This document shows, one piece after another, positions 36,683 through 44,604 of a stretch of DNA of 64,000 nucleotides. Within the stretch, counting starts at the first letter, position 1, and the number at the start of each line of letters is the position of its first letter. A model generated the notes under the pieces. That model worked only from the letters and a program-made list of their open reading frames with translations, did no database searches and was not told the DNA's origin. Source of the stretch: Alphaproteobacteria bacterium (GTDB lineage Bacteria; Pseudomonadota; Alphaproteobacteria; Rhodospirillales; Rhodospirillaceae); contig JAUVUZ010000016.1 in the NCBI GenBank assembly GCA_030604885.1, forward strand, positions 19,627 to 83,626. Reading direction: 5' to 3'. The position numbers and the translations under genes were made by a program.

Positions 36683-37423
<741 letters not shown>

Positions 37424-37491
37424 GGCGGCGTCCGGGCAGTCTGTCACACCGTCAGAATAGGCAAGCCCGGGCGCAAGCGGCGAAAAAAAAC

Positions 37492-37506
37492 GTATCCAAT
37501 TGTATC
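37492..37506. promoter_or_regulatory. GTATC direct repeat, candidate response-regulator site
   Basis: GTATC at 37492-37496 and 37502-37506, exactly one helical turn (10 bp) apart, in the 216-bp region between the divergent two-component operon and the secreted-protein gene. OmpR/PhoB-type regulators bind such head-to-tail half sites with a 10-11 bp period. A run of eight A residues lies just upstream. Confidence 0.45.
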
Positions 37507-37639
37507 AGCCGCCGCCTTTGCCACACCGCGCGACACTTTTCCGCCGCCAACGGCGAACTTCTGCGACGTGGCGGCGCTCTAATCGGCTTCATCGGAGGGC
37601 GGGAGCCTCCCGCACGATCAATTCCACGAGGAGGACACC

Positions 37640-38044
37640 ATGAAGACCACGTTCCAGACCCTGGCGCTCGCCGCCGCGCTCGGCTTCGGCGGCCTCGCCG
37701 CCGCCCAGGCGGCCGACACCGCCCCCCAGCCGGAGGTGGATTGCCCGGCGCCGATGGCGATGCGCGGCGGCCCCGGCATGGGCAAGGACGGCGGCTTCCG
37801 CGGCCGTCACTTCGACCCGGATCGCGAACTCTCCGCCGAGCAGGTGCGGGTGCTCACCCAGGCGCACCTGATCCGCATGGGCGACGACGGCGAGTTCAAG
37901 GTCGGCGAGATTCGCGAAAGCACCGCCAAGACCTACACCGTACAGTTGCTGAAGTCCGACGGCAGCGTCGCCCGCACCCTCGAGCTGGCCAAGAACGGCA
38001 TGCCCCTGCGCGGCGGCCCGAAGATGCAGCAGCAGCAGAAGTAA
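37640..38044 (+). CDS. Small secreted protein, Gly/Met-rich, function unknown
   Basis: 134 residues: signal peptide 1-24 (ending AAAQA), then a Met-, Gly- and Pro-rich stretch (CPAPMAMRGGPGMGK) and a compact C-terminal part with LSAEQVRVLTQAHLIRMGDDGEFKVGEI that faintly recalls PepSY-type folds. Periplasmic location expected. It is divergent from the two-component operon and probably its target. The Met/Cys/His content might bind metal, but this is a guess. Good GAGGAG ribosome site precedes the ATG. Confidence 0.7.
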   Translation: MKTTFQTLALAAALGFGGLAAAQAADTAPQPEVDCPAPMAMRGGPGMGKDGGFRGRHFDPDRELSAEQVRVLTQAHLIRMGDDGEFKVGEIRESTAKTYTVQLLKSDGSVARTLELAKNGMPLRGGPKMQQQQK

Positions 38045-38056
38045 TACGGCCCGCGG

Positions 38057-38090
38057 GCGGCGGCGCTCCCCGGGAACGGAGCGCCGCCGC
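38057..38090 (+). terminator. Hairpin between the secreted-protein and DUF4405 genes
   Basis: A perfect 13-bp stem (38057-38069 with 38078-38090) closed by an 8-base loop, 13 bp after the stop of the upstream gene. No T-run follows, and the next gene starts 23 bp later on the same strand, so it may be a partial terminator or an mRNA-stabilising structure rather than a full stop. Confidence 0.55.
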
Positions 38091-38112
38091 GCCAGGGGCG
38101 GGGAGGGACGAG

Positions 38113-38355
38113 ATGATCGACGCCAAGCGCCCGGTGGCGCTGGTTCTGCTGGCGGCAAGCCTGGTTCTGGCGGTCACCGGCATCTGGATCTGGAGCGGCG
38201 CCTGGGGCGCCGAGCGGGGCGGCGGCATCCATTCGCTGCGCCACACCTTGCGGGACATCCACCTCTACGCGGGCTGGGCGTTCATCGCCGCCGCCGTGGC
38301 GCACGTGGCGCTCAACCGGCGGCCGATGCTGCGGCACCTCGGCTTCGGCCGCTGA
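38113..38355 (+). CDS. Small DUF4405-like membrane protein
   Basis: 80 residues with two membrane helices (about 9-28 and 51-68). HSLRHTLRDIHLYAGWAFIAAAVAHVALN has the spaced histidines and helix pattern of DUF4405 (cytochrome b561-like fragments that may ligate heme). ATG at 38113 follows GGGAGGGACGAG. It lies after the secreted-protein gene on the same strand and may belong to the same two-component regulon. Function unknown. Confidence 0.72.
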   Translation: MIDAKRPVALVLLAASLVLAVTGIWIWSGAWGAERGGGIHSLRHTLRDIHLYAGWAFIAAAVAHVALNRRPMLRHLGFGR

Positions 38356-38361
38356 GCCCGG

Positions 38362-39078
38362 TCACGAGGGCTCGGTTTCGAGGCGGTGGAACAGGAAGTC
38401 GCGGGCGACGAACATGCCCGCGGTGTCGATGCCGTGGCCGAGGCCCCGGCACACGTGGCTGCGCACGTCCACCCCTGCCGCGGCGAGGGCGTGCTGGGCC
38501 AGCGACATCGCGCCGAACGGCACCATCTCGTCGGCGTCGCCGTGGATCAGCTGCACCGGCGGGCGGCAGCGGATTTCGTCGGCGAGGCGGGAGGCGCCCA
38601 CCAGCCCGCCCGAGAACCCCACCACCGCCGCCACCGGCACCTCGCGCCGCAGCGTCACTTCCAGCGCCATCATCGTGCCCTGCGAAAAGCCGATCACCGC
38701 CAGTCGCTCCGGCCCCAGGCCGTGGCGCTCCATCACCGCCGAAAGATAGTCGTTGAGCAGGCCCGCGTGGGTCTTGGCGCCCTCGGCCATGTCCTCGAGG
38801 GCGCGGGGCAGGGAGCGCGGGTCGCGCCGCAGCATGCCGGGGTCGTAGGTCTGGAGGCTGAACCACTGGAAGCCGAACGGCGCGATCTCGCACGGCTCGG
38901 GCGCGTCGGGGGCGTAGAACGCGGTGTCGGGCAGGTTGGCGGTGAGGAAGGCGGAAAAGTCGATGAGGTCGTCGCCCGAGGCGCCGTAGCCGTGGAGGAA
39001 CACCACCACCGACCGCGCCGGGGCGAGGTTTCGGGTGGGGTAGAACGCGCCTTCGAGCGGCAGTCCGGAGCGGGTCAT
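38362..39078 (-). CDS. Alpha/beta hydrolase, carboxylesterase/phospholipase type (YpfH-like)
   Basis: 238 residues, no signal peptide. VVVFLHGYGASGDDLIDF oxyanion region, nucleophile Ser in GFSQGTMMA, acid Asp in IHGDADEMVP and catalytic His in GLGHGID complete the triad. This is the family of small esterases/lysophospholipases acting on short acyl esters in the cytoplasm. It is 9 bp downstream of lrgB on the same strand, so it may share its message. Confidence 0.88.
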   Translation of the reverse strand: MTRSGLPLEGAFYPTRNLAPARSVVVFLHGYGASGDDLIDFSAFLTANLPDTAFYAPDAPEPCEIAPFGFQWFSLQTYDPGMLRRDPRSLPRALEDMAEGAKTHAGLLNDYLSAVMERHGLGPERLAVIGFSQGTMMALEVTLRREVPVAAVVGFSGGLVGASRLADEIRCRPPVQLIHGDADEMVPFGAMSLAQHALAAAGVDVRSHVCRGLGHGIDTAGMFVARDFLFHRLETEPS

Positions 39079-39087
39079 CGGCGCCTC

Positions 39088-39819
39088 CTAGTCGAGCATC
39101 GCGAGCATCATCGGCAGCAGGATCGGCAGCAGCACGGCGGTGGCGAGGCCGTTGAGGCCGATCGCCATGCCCGCGAACGCGCCCGCGGTCTCGCCGAACT
39201 GGAAGGCGCGCGCGGTGCCGAGGCCGTGGGCGGCGAGGCCGAGGCCGAAGCCCATGGCGCGCGGGTCGCGGATGCGGCAGACGCGGTAGATCGCCGCGGC
39301 GGTCACCGCGCCGCTGACGCCGGTGAGGATCACGAACACCGCGGTGAGCGAGGGCACGCCGCCCAGCGCCTCGGAGACGCCCATGGCGATCGGCGTGGTG
39401 ACCGACTTCGGCGAGAGCGACACCAGGGTGGCGCGGTCGGCGCCGAACAGCCCGGCCAGGCCCACCGCCGCGCCCGCCGCGATCACGCAGCCCGCGGGCA
39501 GCGCCACGCCGAGCGCCACCAGCGAGCGGCGCACCTGGTCGAACTGGCGGTAGAGCGGCACCGCCAGCGCCACGGTGGCGGGGCCGAGCAGGAAGTGGAT
39601 GAACTGGGCGCCCTCGAAATAGCTGTGGTAGCCGGTGCCGGTGAGGGTGAGCAGCCCGGCGAGCACGGCGATGCTCCACAGCACCGGGTTCAGGAGCGGC
39701 ATCCGGCGGCATTTCACGAACAGCCAGTTGAACGCCTGGAACACCACGAGGGTGAGCGTCAGCCAGAACAGCGGCGCGCTCGCCAGATACACCCAGAGCT
39801 GGGCATAGGGCGGGGTCAT
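39088..39819 (-). CDS. lrgB: LrgB/CidB family membrane protein
   Basis: 243 residues, about seven hydrophobic segments. SLSPKSVTTPIAMGVSEALGG and the later GLAAHGLGTARAFQ are the LrgB signatures. LrgB proteins work with LrgA as an antiholin-like or export pair, in some bacteria and plants for glycolate/pyruvate-type metabolites. The ATG overlaps the lrgA stop (39816-39819). Confidence 0.9.
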   Translation of the reverse strand: MTPPYAQLWVYLASAPLFWLTLTLVVFQAFNWLFVKCRRMPLLNPVLWSIAVLAGLLTLTGTGYHSYFEGAQFIHFLLGPATVALAVPLYRQFDQVRRSLVALGVALPAGCVIAAGAAVGLAGLFGADRATLVSLSPKSVTTPIAMGVSEALGGVPSLTAVFVILTGVSGAVTAAAIYRVCRIRDPRAMGFGLGLAAHGLGTARAFQFGETAGAFAGMAIGLNGLATAVLLPILLPMMLAMLD

Positions 39820-40178
39820 TTCGGCTCCTCCGGCGGTTCGTGGCCGGGCGGCAGCAGGCGTTGCAGGATCCACGCGGTGGCGGCGATGGCGACGGCGGTG
39901 CCGCCGACGATCGAGGCGAGGATCGCCATCCACGCGTCCTCGATCTGCGACGCGTATTGAATCACGCCGACGCCCGCGGGCACGAACAGCAGGGAGAGGT
40001 GGTCGAGAAGCCGGTTGCTCACCCGCTCCACCGCCTCGGGCACATGGCGGCGGATCAGCAGGTAGAGGAACAGGAACACCATGCCGAGCACCGGGCCGGG
40101 CACCGGCAGATGGATCAGCCGCACCAGGACTTCCCCGGCGAGCTGACAGAACAGCAGCAGCGTGACGGCGCCTAGCAC
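39816..40178 (-). CDS. lrgA: LrgA/CidA family membrane protein
   Basis: 120 residues with four membrane helices. LLLFCQLAGEVLVRLIHLPVPGPVLGMVFLFLYL is the LrgA/CidA signature. The GTG at 40178 is chosen because a GAGGAG site lies nine bases upstream; no ATG is available. Partner of the overlapping lrgB. A 41-bp gap separates it from the upstream ferritin-like gene, so it may also be read from the oxidoreductase operon. Confidence 0.87.
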   Translation of the reverse strand: MLGAVTLLLFCQLAGEVLVRLIHLPVPGPVLGMVFLFLYLLIRRHVPEAVERVSNRLLDHLSLLFVPAGVGVIQYASQIEDAWMAILASIVGGTAVAIAATAWILQRLLPPGHEPPEEPK

Positions 40179-40219
40179 GGCGAACGTCTCCTCGTTGGAG
40201 CCGCAACGCCCGAACGGGT

Positions 40220-40717
40220 TCAGGCGATCGCGGCGGGCGGGTCCAGGTCGAGCACCGGGCCGGTATCGGGGGTGCGGGTCAGCCAGTCTTCGAGAAGCGC
40301 GACGTGCTCGCGCTCCTCGTCCGCGAATTCCAGGGCGGCGGCCTTGAGTTCGGCGTCGGCGGTGGCCGCGGCGACGCCGCTGTAGAACGCGTACGCGCCC
40401 ATCTCGCCCTTGAGGGCGAGACGCAGCGCGTCGCGGTCGTTCATGGTGTAGTCGGCTTCCCCGGCGGGGGCGTTCTCCGGGCTGTCGTCGCCCGGCCACT
40501 GGTATTCCCAGGGCTGGAGCCGGGGAATGTCGAGACCGGCGGCGCGCCGCTCGGCCTCGGCCAGGTGCAGGCGCGAGTAGTGCGCCATCTTGCGGAACAG
40601 GCGGGCGACCTCGCTTTTGCGATGAACGGAGAGGGCGTCGGCCATCTCGTCGTACTGGACGGCCGAATCCTCTTCGAGGCGAAGCGCATGCGCCAGGAAC
40701 AGTTCCAGACTATTCAT
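40220..40717 (-). CDS. Ferritin-like/rubrerythrin-like di-iron protein
   Basis: 165 residues in two helical halves: LRLEEDSAVQYDEMADAL and FRKMAHYSRLHLAEAE, then LALKGEMGAYAFYSGVA and LEFADEEREHVALLEDWL, giving the Glu/His ligand pattern (EExxH in the last helix) of di-iron ferritin-like proteins. It has no rubredoxin domain. Its start overlaps the stop of the ferredoxin-oxidoreductase beta gene by 4 bp, so the two are coupled. A role in oxygen or peroxide protection of that oxygen-sensitive enzyme is plausible but inferred. Confidence 0.82.
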   Translation of the reverse strand: MNSLELFLAHALRLEEDSAVQYDEMADALSVHRKSEVARLFRKMAHYSRLHLAEAERRAAGLDIPRLQPWEYQWPGDDSPENAPAGEADYTMNDRDALRLALKGEMGAYAFYSGVAAATADAELKAAALEFADEEREHVALLEDWLTRTPDTGPVLDLDPPAAIA

Positions 40718-41550
40718 AGAGAGAATTGCCTTTCCAACGCGTCCAGGGACTCGGGTTCGTGACGGAGAGGCTTATAGGACGGTTCGACGGATTTGAACAG
40801 GGTTCCGAGCGAAAAACCGTCGTCGTCGATCAGGCGGCGGCGCGCTTCGCGGCGGTCGGTGCAGGGTTCGGTGAAGCTTTCATGCACCAGGGTCTTGTAT
40901 TCCCGCATCTCCGGCCGGTAGGTGACGCAGGGGGAAATCACCTGGATGAACGAGAATCCGGGGTGGCGGATCGCCTCGGCGATGGTCTGGGTGAGGGCCT
41001 GCACCTTGCCCGAGAAGCACCGCGCCACGTGACTCGCCCCCGCCGTGAGCGCGAGGTCGAGGGGCTGGAGCGGCGCCACGCCCGGACCTTCCGGCGTCAG
41101 CTTGCTTTCCGACCAGTCGGCGGCGGAGGTGGGCGAGGCCTGGCCCTTGGTCATGCCGTAGACCGCGTTGTCCATGACGATGTAGGTGAGGTCGAGGTTG
41201 CGGCGGCAGGCGTGGAGGAAGTGGTTGCCGCCGATCGAGAAGCCGTCGCCGTCGCCGCCCGCGCACAGCACCGTCAGCTCGGGCCGGGCGAGCTTGAGGC
41301 CCTGGGCGATCGGCAGCGCGCGGCCGTGGATGCCGTGGAAGCCGTAGACCGAGGTGTAGGCGGCGATGCGCGACGAGCAGCCGATGCCCGAGATCAGCGC
41401 CACGTCCTCCCGCGGCAGGCGCAGCGCCGCGAGCGCCTTCAGGATCGCCGAGAGCACGGCGTAGTCGCCGCAGCCCGGGCACCACACCGGCGTGACGTCG
41501 GACTTGTAGTCGGTGAAATCCAGTTCGGGGGCGAGAACCTGGTTCATCAT
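40714..41550 (-). CDS. korB: 2-oxoacid:ferredoxin oxidoreductase, beta subunit
   Basis: 278 residues. Cys24 and Cys27 in VWCPGCGDY begin a cluster-ligand set; the thiamine-diphosphate motif is GDGDGFSIGGNHF, the form typical of 2-oxoglutarate-type enzymes. GIGCSSRIAAYTSVYGFHGIHGRALP is family typical. With the alpha subunit it decarboxylates a 2-oxoacid to acyl-CoA and reduces ferredoxin, or runs in reverse. The ATG at 41550 overlaps the alpha stop. Substrate (2-oxoglutarate or another) is inferred. Confidence 0.9.
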   Translation of the reverse strand: MMNQVLAPELDFTDYKSDVTPVWCPGCGDYAVLSAILKALAALRLPREDVALISGIGCSSRIAAYTSVYGFHGIHGRALPIAQGLKLARPELTVLCAGGDGDGFSIGGNHFLHACRRNLDLTYIVMDNAVYGMTKGQASPTSAADWSESKLTPEGPGVAPLQPLDLALTAGASHVARCFSGKVQALTQTIAEAIRHPGFSFIQVISPCVTYRPEMREYKTLVHESFTEPCTDRREARRRLIDDDGFSLGTLFKSVEPSYKPLRHEPESLDALERQFSL

Positions 41551-43271
41551 GCGTCTCCCTTCAGCGAGTTGATCGCCGCCAGGATCTCGACCGGGCGGAT
41601 CGGCAACGGACCGGGGCGGTGGAGGCTTTCCACCGTCGCGGGGAGGGCATAGTGCCCCTTGAGGAAGTGGAAGAACTGGGCGCCGTGGCTCTGCTCCACC
41701 ACCAGCACCTTGGAAACGCCGGTCAGCGCCTCGGCCATCGCCTCCGGCTGCAACGGCAGGATCACCCGCAGGCCGATCAGCCTTGCGGCGCCGTTGGCGC
41801 GGGCCACCGCCTCGCGCGCCGCCTCGGTCAGCGACCCCCAGGCGATCACCGCGATCGCGCCGTCGCCCTCGGTTTCCGCCCAGATCTCCTCGCATTCCAG
41901 GGTTTCGAGCTTGCGCAGGCGCTTGTCGAGCTGGCTCTGGTGGTCGGCGGCCTGGGTCGAGGGGGTGCCGCGCTCGTTGTGGGCGAGGCCGTCGGCGGTA
42001 TATTCGCCGCCCGCCATGCCCGGCACCGCCATCGGCGAGACGCCGTCGTTGGTGAGGGCGTAGCGCTTGTAGGCGGTGCCCGCCTCGAGCCGCGCGAGGC
42101 GCCGCGCCGCCACCGGGCCGCCGGGTTGCGGCGGGTCGACGATGGCGCGGGACTGGCCCATGTTCTGGTCCGAGAGGACGATCGCCGGGCACTGCACCGC
42201 CTCCGCCGCCGACACCGCCCACTGCACGGTGGAGAGGCAATCGGGGATCGAGGTGGGGGCGCAGACGATGTGCGGGGCGTCGCCGTGCATGCCGTAGACG
42301 GCGATGTTGAAGTCGCTCTGCTCCGACTTGGTGGGAATGCCGGTGGAGGGGCCGCCGCGCTGCACGTCGATCAGGGTCAGCGGCACCTCCGCCGCCACCG
42401 CCATGCCGAGGCCCTCGAGCATCAGCGACAGGCCGGGGCCGGAGGTGGCGGTGAGCGACGGCACGCCGCCGAAGGACGCGCCCACCAGCATGTTGATGGA
42501 GGCCAGCTCGTCCTCCACCTGCACCAGTTGCCCGCCCACCTTGGCGAGGTTGGGCGCGAGCCATTCGAGGATTTCGGTGGAGGGGGTGATCGGGTAGGCG
42601 GCGACGAAGCGCACGCCGCCGCGCACCGCGCCCATGCCCGCCGCCTCGTTGCCGGTGATCGACCAGCGCGGCACCGCGAGCGGGGCGGGGCGGTCGGCGG
42701 CGGGCCAGACGTTGGTGGGCAGCCCGGCGGCGATCTCGGCGCCGAGGCGCAGGCCCTGGAGCGAGTGTTCGAGGATCTCGGCGCCCTTGTCGCCGAGGGC
42801 GGCTTCCAGCTCGCCCTTGAGGTCGTCCGGCACCAAGCCGAGCGCGCGGGCGATCAGCCCGAGGCCGACCATGTTGGCGCGGGTGCCGGGGGCGGTTTTG
42901 GCGGTCTGCGCCAGCGGCACCGGAACGCAGCGGGCGTCGGTGCGCTCGATCACCTCGGGCACGTCGCCCGCGTCCGGGTCGTAGAGCACCACGCTGTCCG
43001 GCCGCAGCGGCAGCTCCGCCGCGAAGCGGGTGATGTTGCCCCAGTCGTAGGCCAGCAGGAGATCGAAGGAATCGCCGTGACTGAGGATCGGGCGGTGGCC
43101 GAAGCGCAGCAGCGCGGCGGATTCGCCGCCGCGGATCTGGGGGCCGAGGGAGCGGCGGAACAGGCCGTACCACCCCGCGCGGGCCGCCGCGTCGACGAGA
43201 ATTTGACCGACGGTCATGACACCGGCGCCGCCGGAACCGGTCATGGCCAGGGACAGAACATGATGGGACAT
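41547..43271 (-). CDS. korA: 2-oxoacid:ferredoxin oxidoreductase, fused gamma-alpha subunit
   Basis: 574 residues. The first about 190 are the gamma domain (TGSGGAGVMTVGQILVDAA, RGGESAALLRFG), and the rest the alpha domain with GNEAAGMGAVRGGVRFVAAYPITPSTEILEWLA, the usual pattern of two-subunit 2-oxoglutarate:ferredoxin oxidoreductases. ATG at 43271 gives the conserved start MSHHVLSLAM. First gene of a minus-strand operon with korB and the ferritin-like gene; a ferredoxin gene lies divergently 221 bp away. Confidence 0.9.
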   Translation of the reverse strand: MSHHVLSLAMTGSGGAGVMTVGQILVDAAARAGWYGLFRRSLGPQIRGGESAALLRFGHRPILSHGDSFDLLLAYDWGNITRFAAELPLRPDSVVLYDPDAGDVPEVIERTDARCVPVPLAQTAKTAPGTRANMVGLGLIARALGLVPDDLKGELEAALGDKGAEILEHSLQGLRLGAEIAAGLPTNVWPAADRPAPLAVPRWSITGNEAAGMGAVRGGVRFVAAYPITPSTEILEWLAPNLAKVGGQLVQVEDELASINMLVGASFGGVPSLTATSGPGLSLMLEGLGMAVAAEVPLTLIDVQRGGPSTGIPTKSEQSDFNIAVYGMHGDAPHIVCAPTSIPDCLSTVQWAVSAAEAVQCPAIVLSDQNMGQSRAIVDPPQPGGPVAARRLARLEAGTAYKRYALTNDGVSPMAVPGMAGGEYTADGLAHNERGTPSTQAADHQSQLDKRLRKLETLECEEIWAETEGDGAIAVIAWGSLTEAAREAVARANGAARLIGLRVILPLQPEAMAEALTGVSKVLVVEQSHGAQFFHFLKGHYALPATVESLHRPGPLPIRPVEILAAINSLKGDA

Positions 43272-43492
43272 GGATCTCCTGCCGTGCGCTGAGACTGTTG
43301 ATGAAAGGCTACACGCTACCGTTCCTCCCGCCTTCGGCGGCCTGTCCCGGGTCGTGAATCCGCCCAGGCTTCGCATTCTGGTGTAGAACGGATTCCGGGG
43401 CCGGGCAACCCTTGCGGAATCGCCGCTTCCGTTCTTTCGTGCGGTGCGTTAGGGTGCCGCGCCGAGACCCCAATTGTGCGGATGCGACGATC

Positions 43493-43744
43493 ATGGCGAT
43501 GAGGATTTCCGCGGCCGACTGCGTGTTCTGCGGAGCGTGCGAAATGGAGTGCCCGAACGAGGCGATCGCCCAGGGCGAGGATGCCTTCGAGGTGGATTCG
43601 GACCGCTGCACCGAGTGCGTCGGCCGCTTCGACGAACCGCAGTGCCGCCTGGTGTGCCCGGCGGACGCGATCGCGCCGGACCCGCGCCGCGTCGAGACCT
43701 TCGCGGCGCTCAAGGAAAAGGCGGCGAAACTCGCCGCCGCCTGA
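43493..43744 (+). CDS. 2[4Fe-4S] ferredoxin (YfhL/Alvin type)
   Basis: 83 residues. First cluster motif CVFCGACEMECP (CxxCxxCxxxCP) and a second, CTECVGRFDEPQCRLVCP, with the extra eight residues between the second and third cysteine that mark Allochromatium-type ferredoxins with very low potential clusters. The ATG at 43493 is preferred; an alternative is at 43499. It is divergent from the 2-oxoacid:ferredoxin oxidoreductase operon and is its natural electron partner. Confidence 0.9.
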   Translation: MAMRISAADCVFCGACEMECPNEAIAQGEDAFEVDSDRCTECVGRFDEPQCRLVCPADAIAPDPRRVETFAALKEKAAKLAAA

Positions 43745-43756
43745 CATTCCCCAGGA

Positions 43757-44566
43757 TTATTTCGCTTCCGCGGTTTCCGGCGGGCGAGGCTCGGCCTCCG
43801 CCGCAGGCTCCGGCGCGGCCGCCGGGGTCGGCTCGGCCACCGGGGTCGGCTCGGGCGTCGCGGCGGTTTCCGGCGTCGGGGCGGGGTCGGGCGCGGCCAC
43901 GGGGTCCGGCTCGGGCGCGGCCGCCACCGGGGCTTCCGGCGCCACGGGCGGCGCCACGGCGTAGTCGCTCGACAGCGGCACCACCAGCAGCGGCGGCGCG
44001 GCGGGCTTGGCGATGCGGCGGGTTTCCGGCACCAGGGTGGGGGAGGCGGTGGCCGGTTCGGCGGGCTTCGCCTCCGGCTTCGGTTCGGGCTTCGGCTCGG
44101 CGATCTCCACCGAATAATCCGGCACGATGCGCGCCTGGGCGCCCGCGATCACCAGCACCTTCTGCCCCAGCGCCAGGGGCGCCTCTTCCCGCTGCGTCAC
44201 CGACACCATTTCGCCGCTGGTCTTGCGGACGATGTATTCCCAGCCGACGGTGTCGGCGGTGGCGTGTTCGATGGTGGTGCCGAGGATGGTGCCGACGGCG
44301 GTGCCGCCCACCACGCCGAGGGCCGAATCGACGCCGTAGACATCGGAGCGCGACCCCAGCACGCCGCCCGCGGCGCCGCCGGTGACGGCGCCGACGGTGC
44401 CGCTGGCGGTGATCTTGACCTGACGGAACCCGACGATCACGCCGGTCTCCACCTTGTTCACCTGCTGCACCGCACCCGACGAATAGGAATGGGGCGAATA
44501 GCTGGGCGCGCACCCCGCGAGCGCGAGGGCGGCCACGGCCAGGGACAATCCGAAACTACGCTTCAC
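43757..44566 (-). CDS. Glycine-zipper outer-membrane lipoprotein (SlyB-like) with Pro-rich tail
   Basis: 269 residues from GTG 44566. Lipobox LAGC with Cys19; glycine-zipper segment GTVGAVTGGAAGGVLGS and VVGGTAVGTILG as in SlyB/Pcp lipoproteins; then YIVRKTSGEMVSVTQ. From about residue 150 the protein is a long Pro/Ala/Glu-rich tail with EPKPEPKPEAKP repeats, much longer than in SlyB (about 155 residues). The tail could span the periplasm or contact peptidoglycan. It follows the DEAD-box gene by about 38 bp on the same strand. Confidence 0.8.
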   Translation of the reverse strand: MKRSFGLSLAVAALALAGCAPSYSPHSYSSGAVQQVNKVETGVIVGFRQVKITASGTVGAVTGGAAGGVLGSRSDVYGVDSALGVVGGTAVGTILGTTIEHATADTVGWEYIVRKTSGEMVSVTQREEAPLALGQKVLVIAGAQARIVPDYSVEIAEPKPEPKPEAKPAEPATASPTLVPETRRIAKPAAPPLLVVPLSSDYAVAPPVAPEAPVAAAPEPDPVAAPDPAPTPETAATPEPTPVAEPTPAAAPEPAAEAEPRPPETAEAK

Positions 44567-44604
44567 CGCGAACCCCCAACAGAGAGAGATGGGCGAGAGC
44601 CTTC

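Noticed and set aside
37424..37447. GTG start giving an eight-residue N-terminal extension to the response regulator
   Set aside because: The extension is not typical of receiver domains, and the ATG at 37423 places the conserved VVDD motif at the usual distance.
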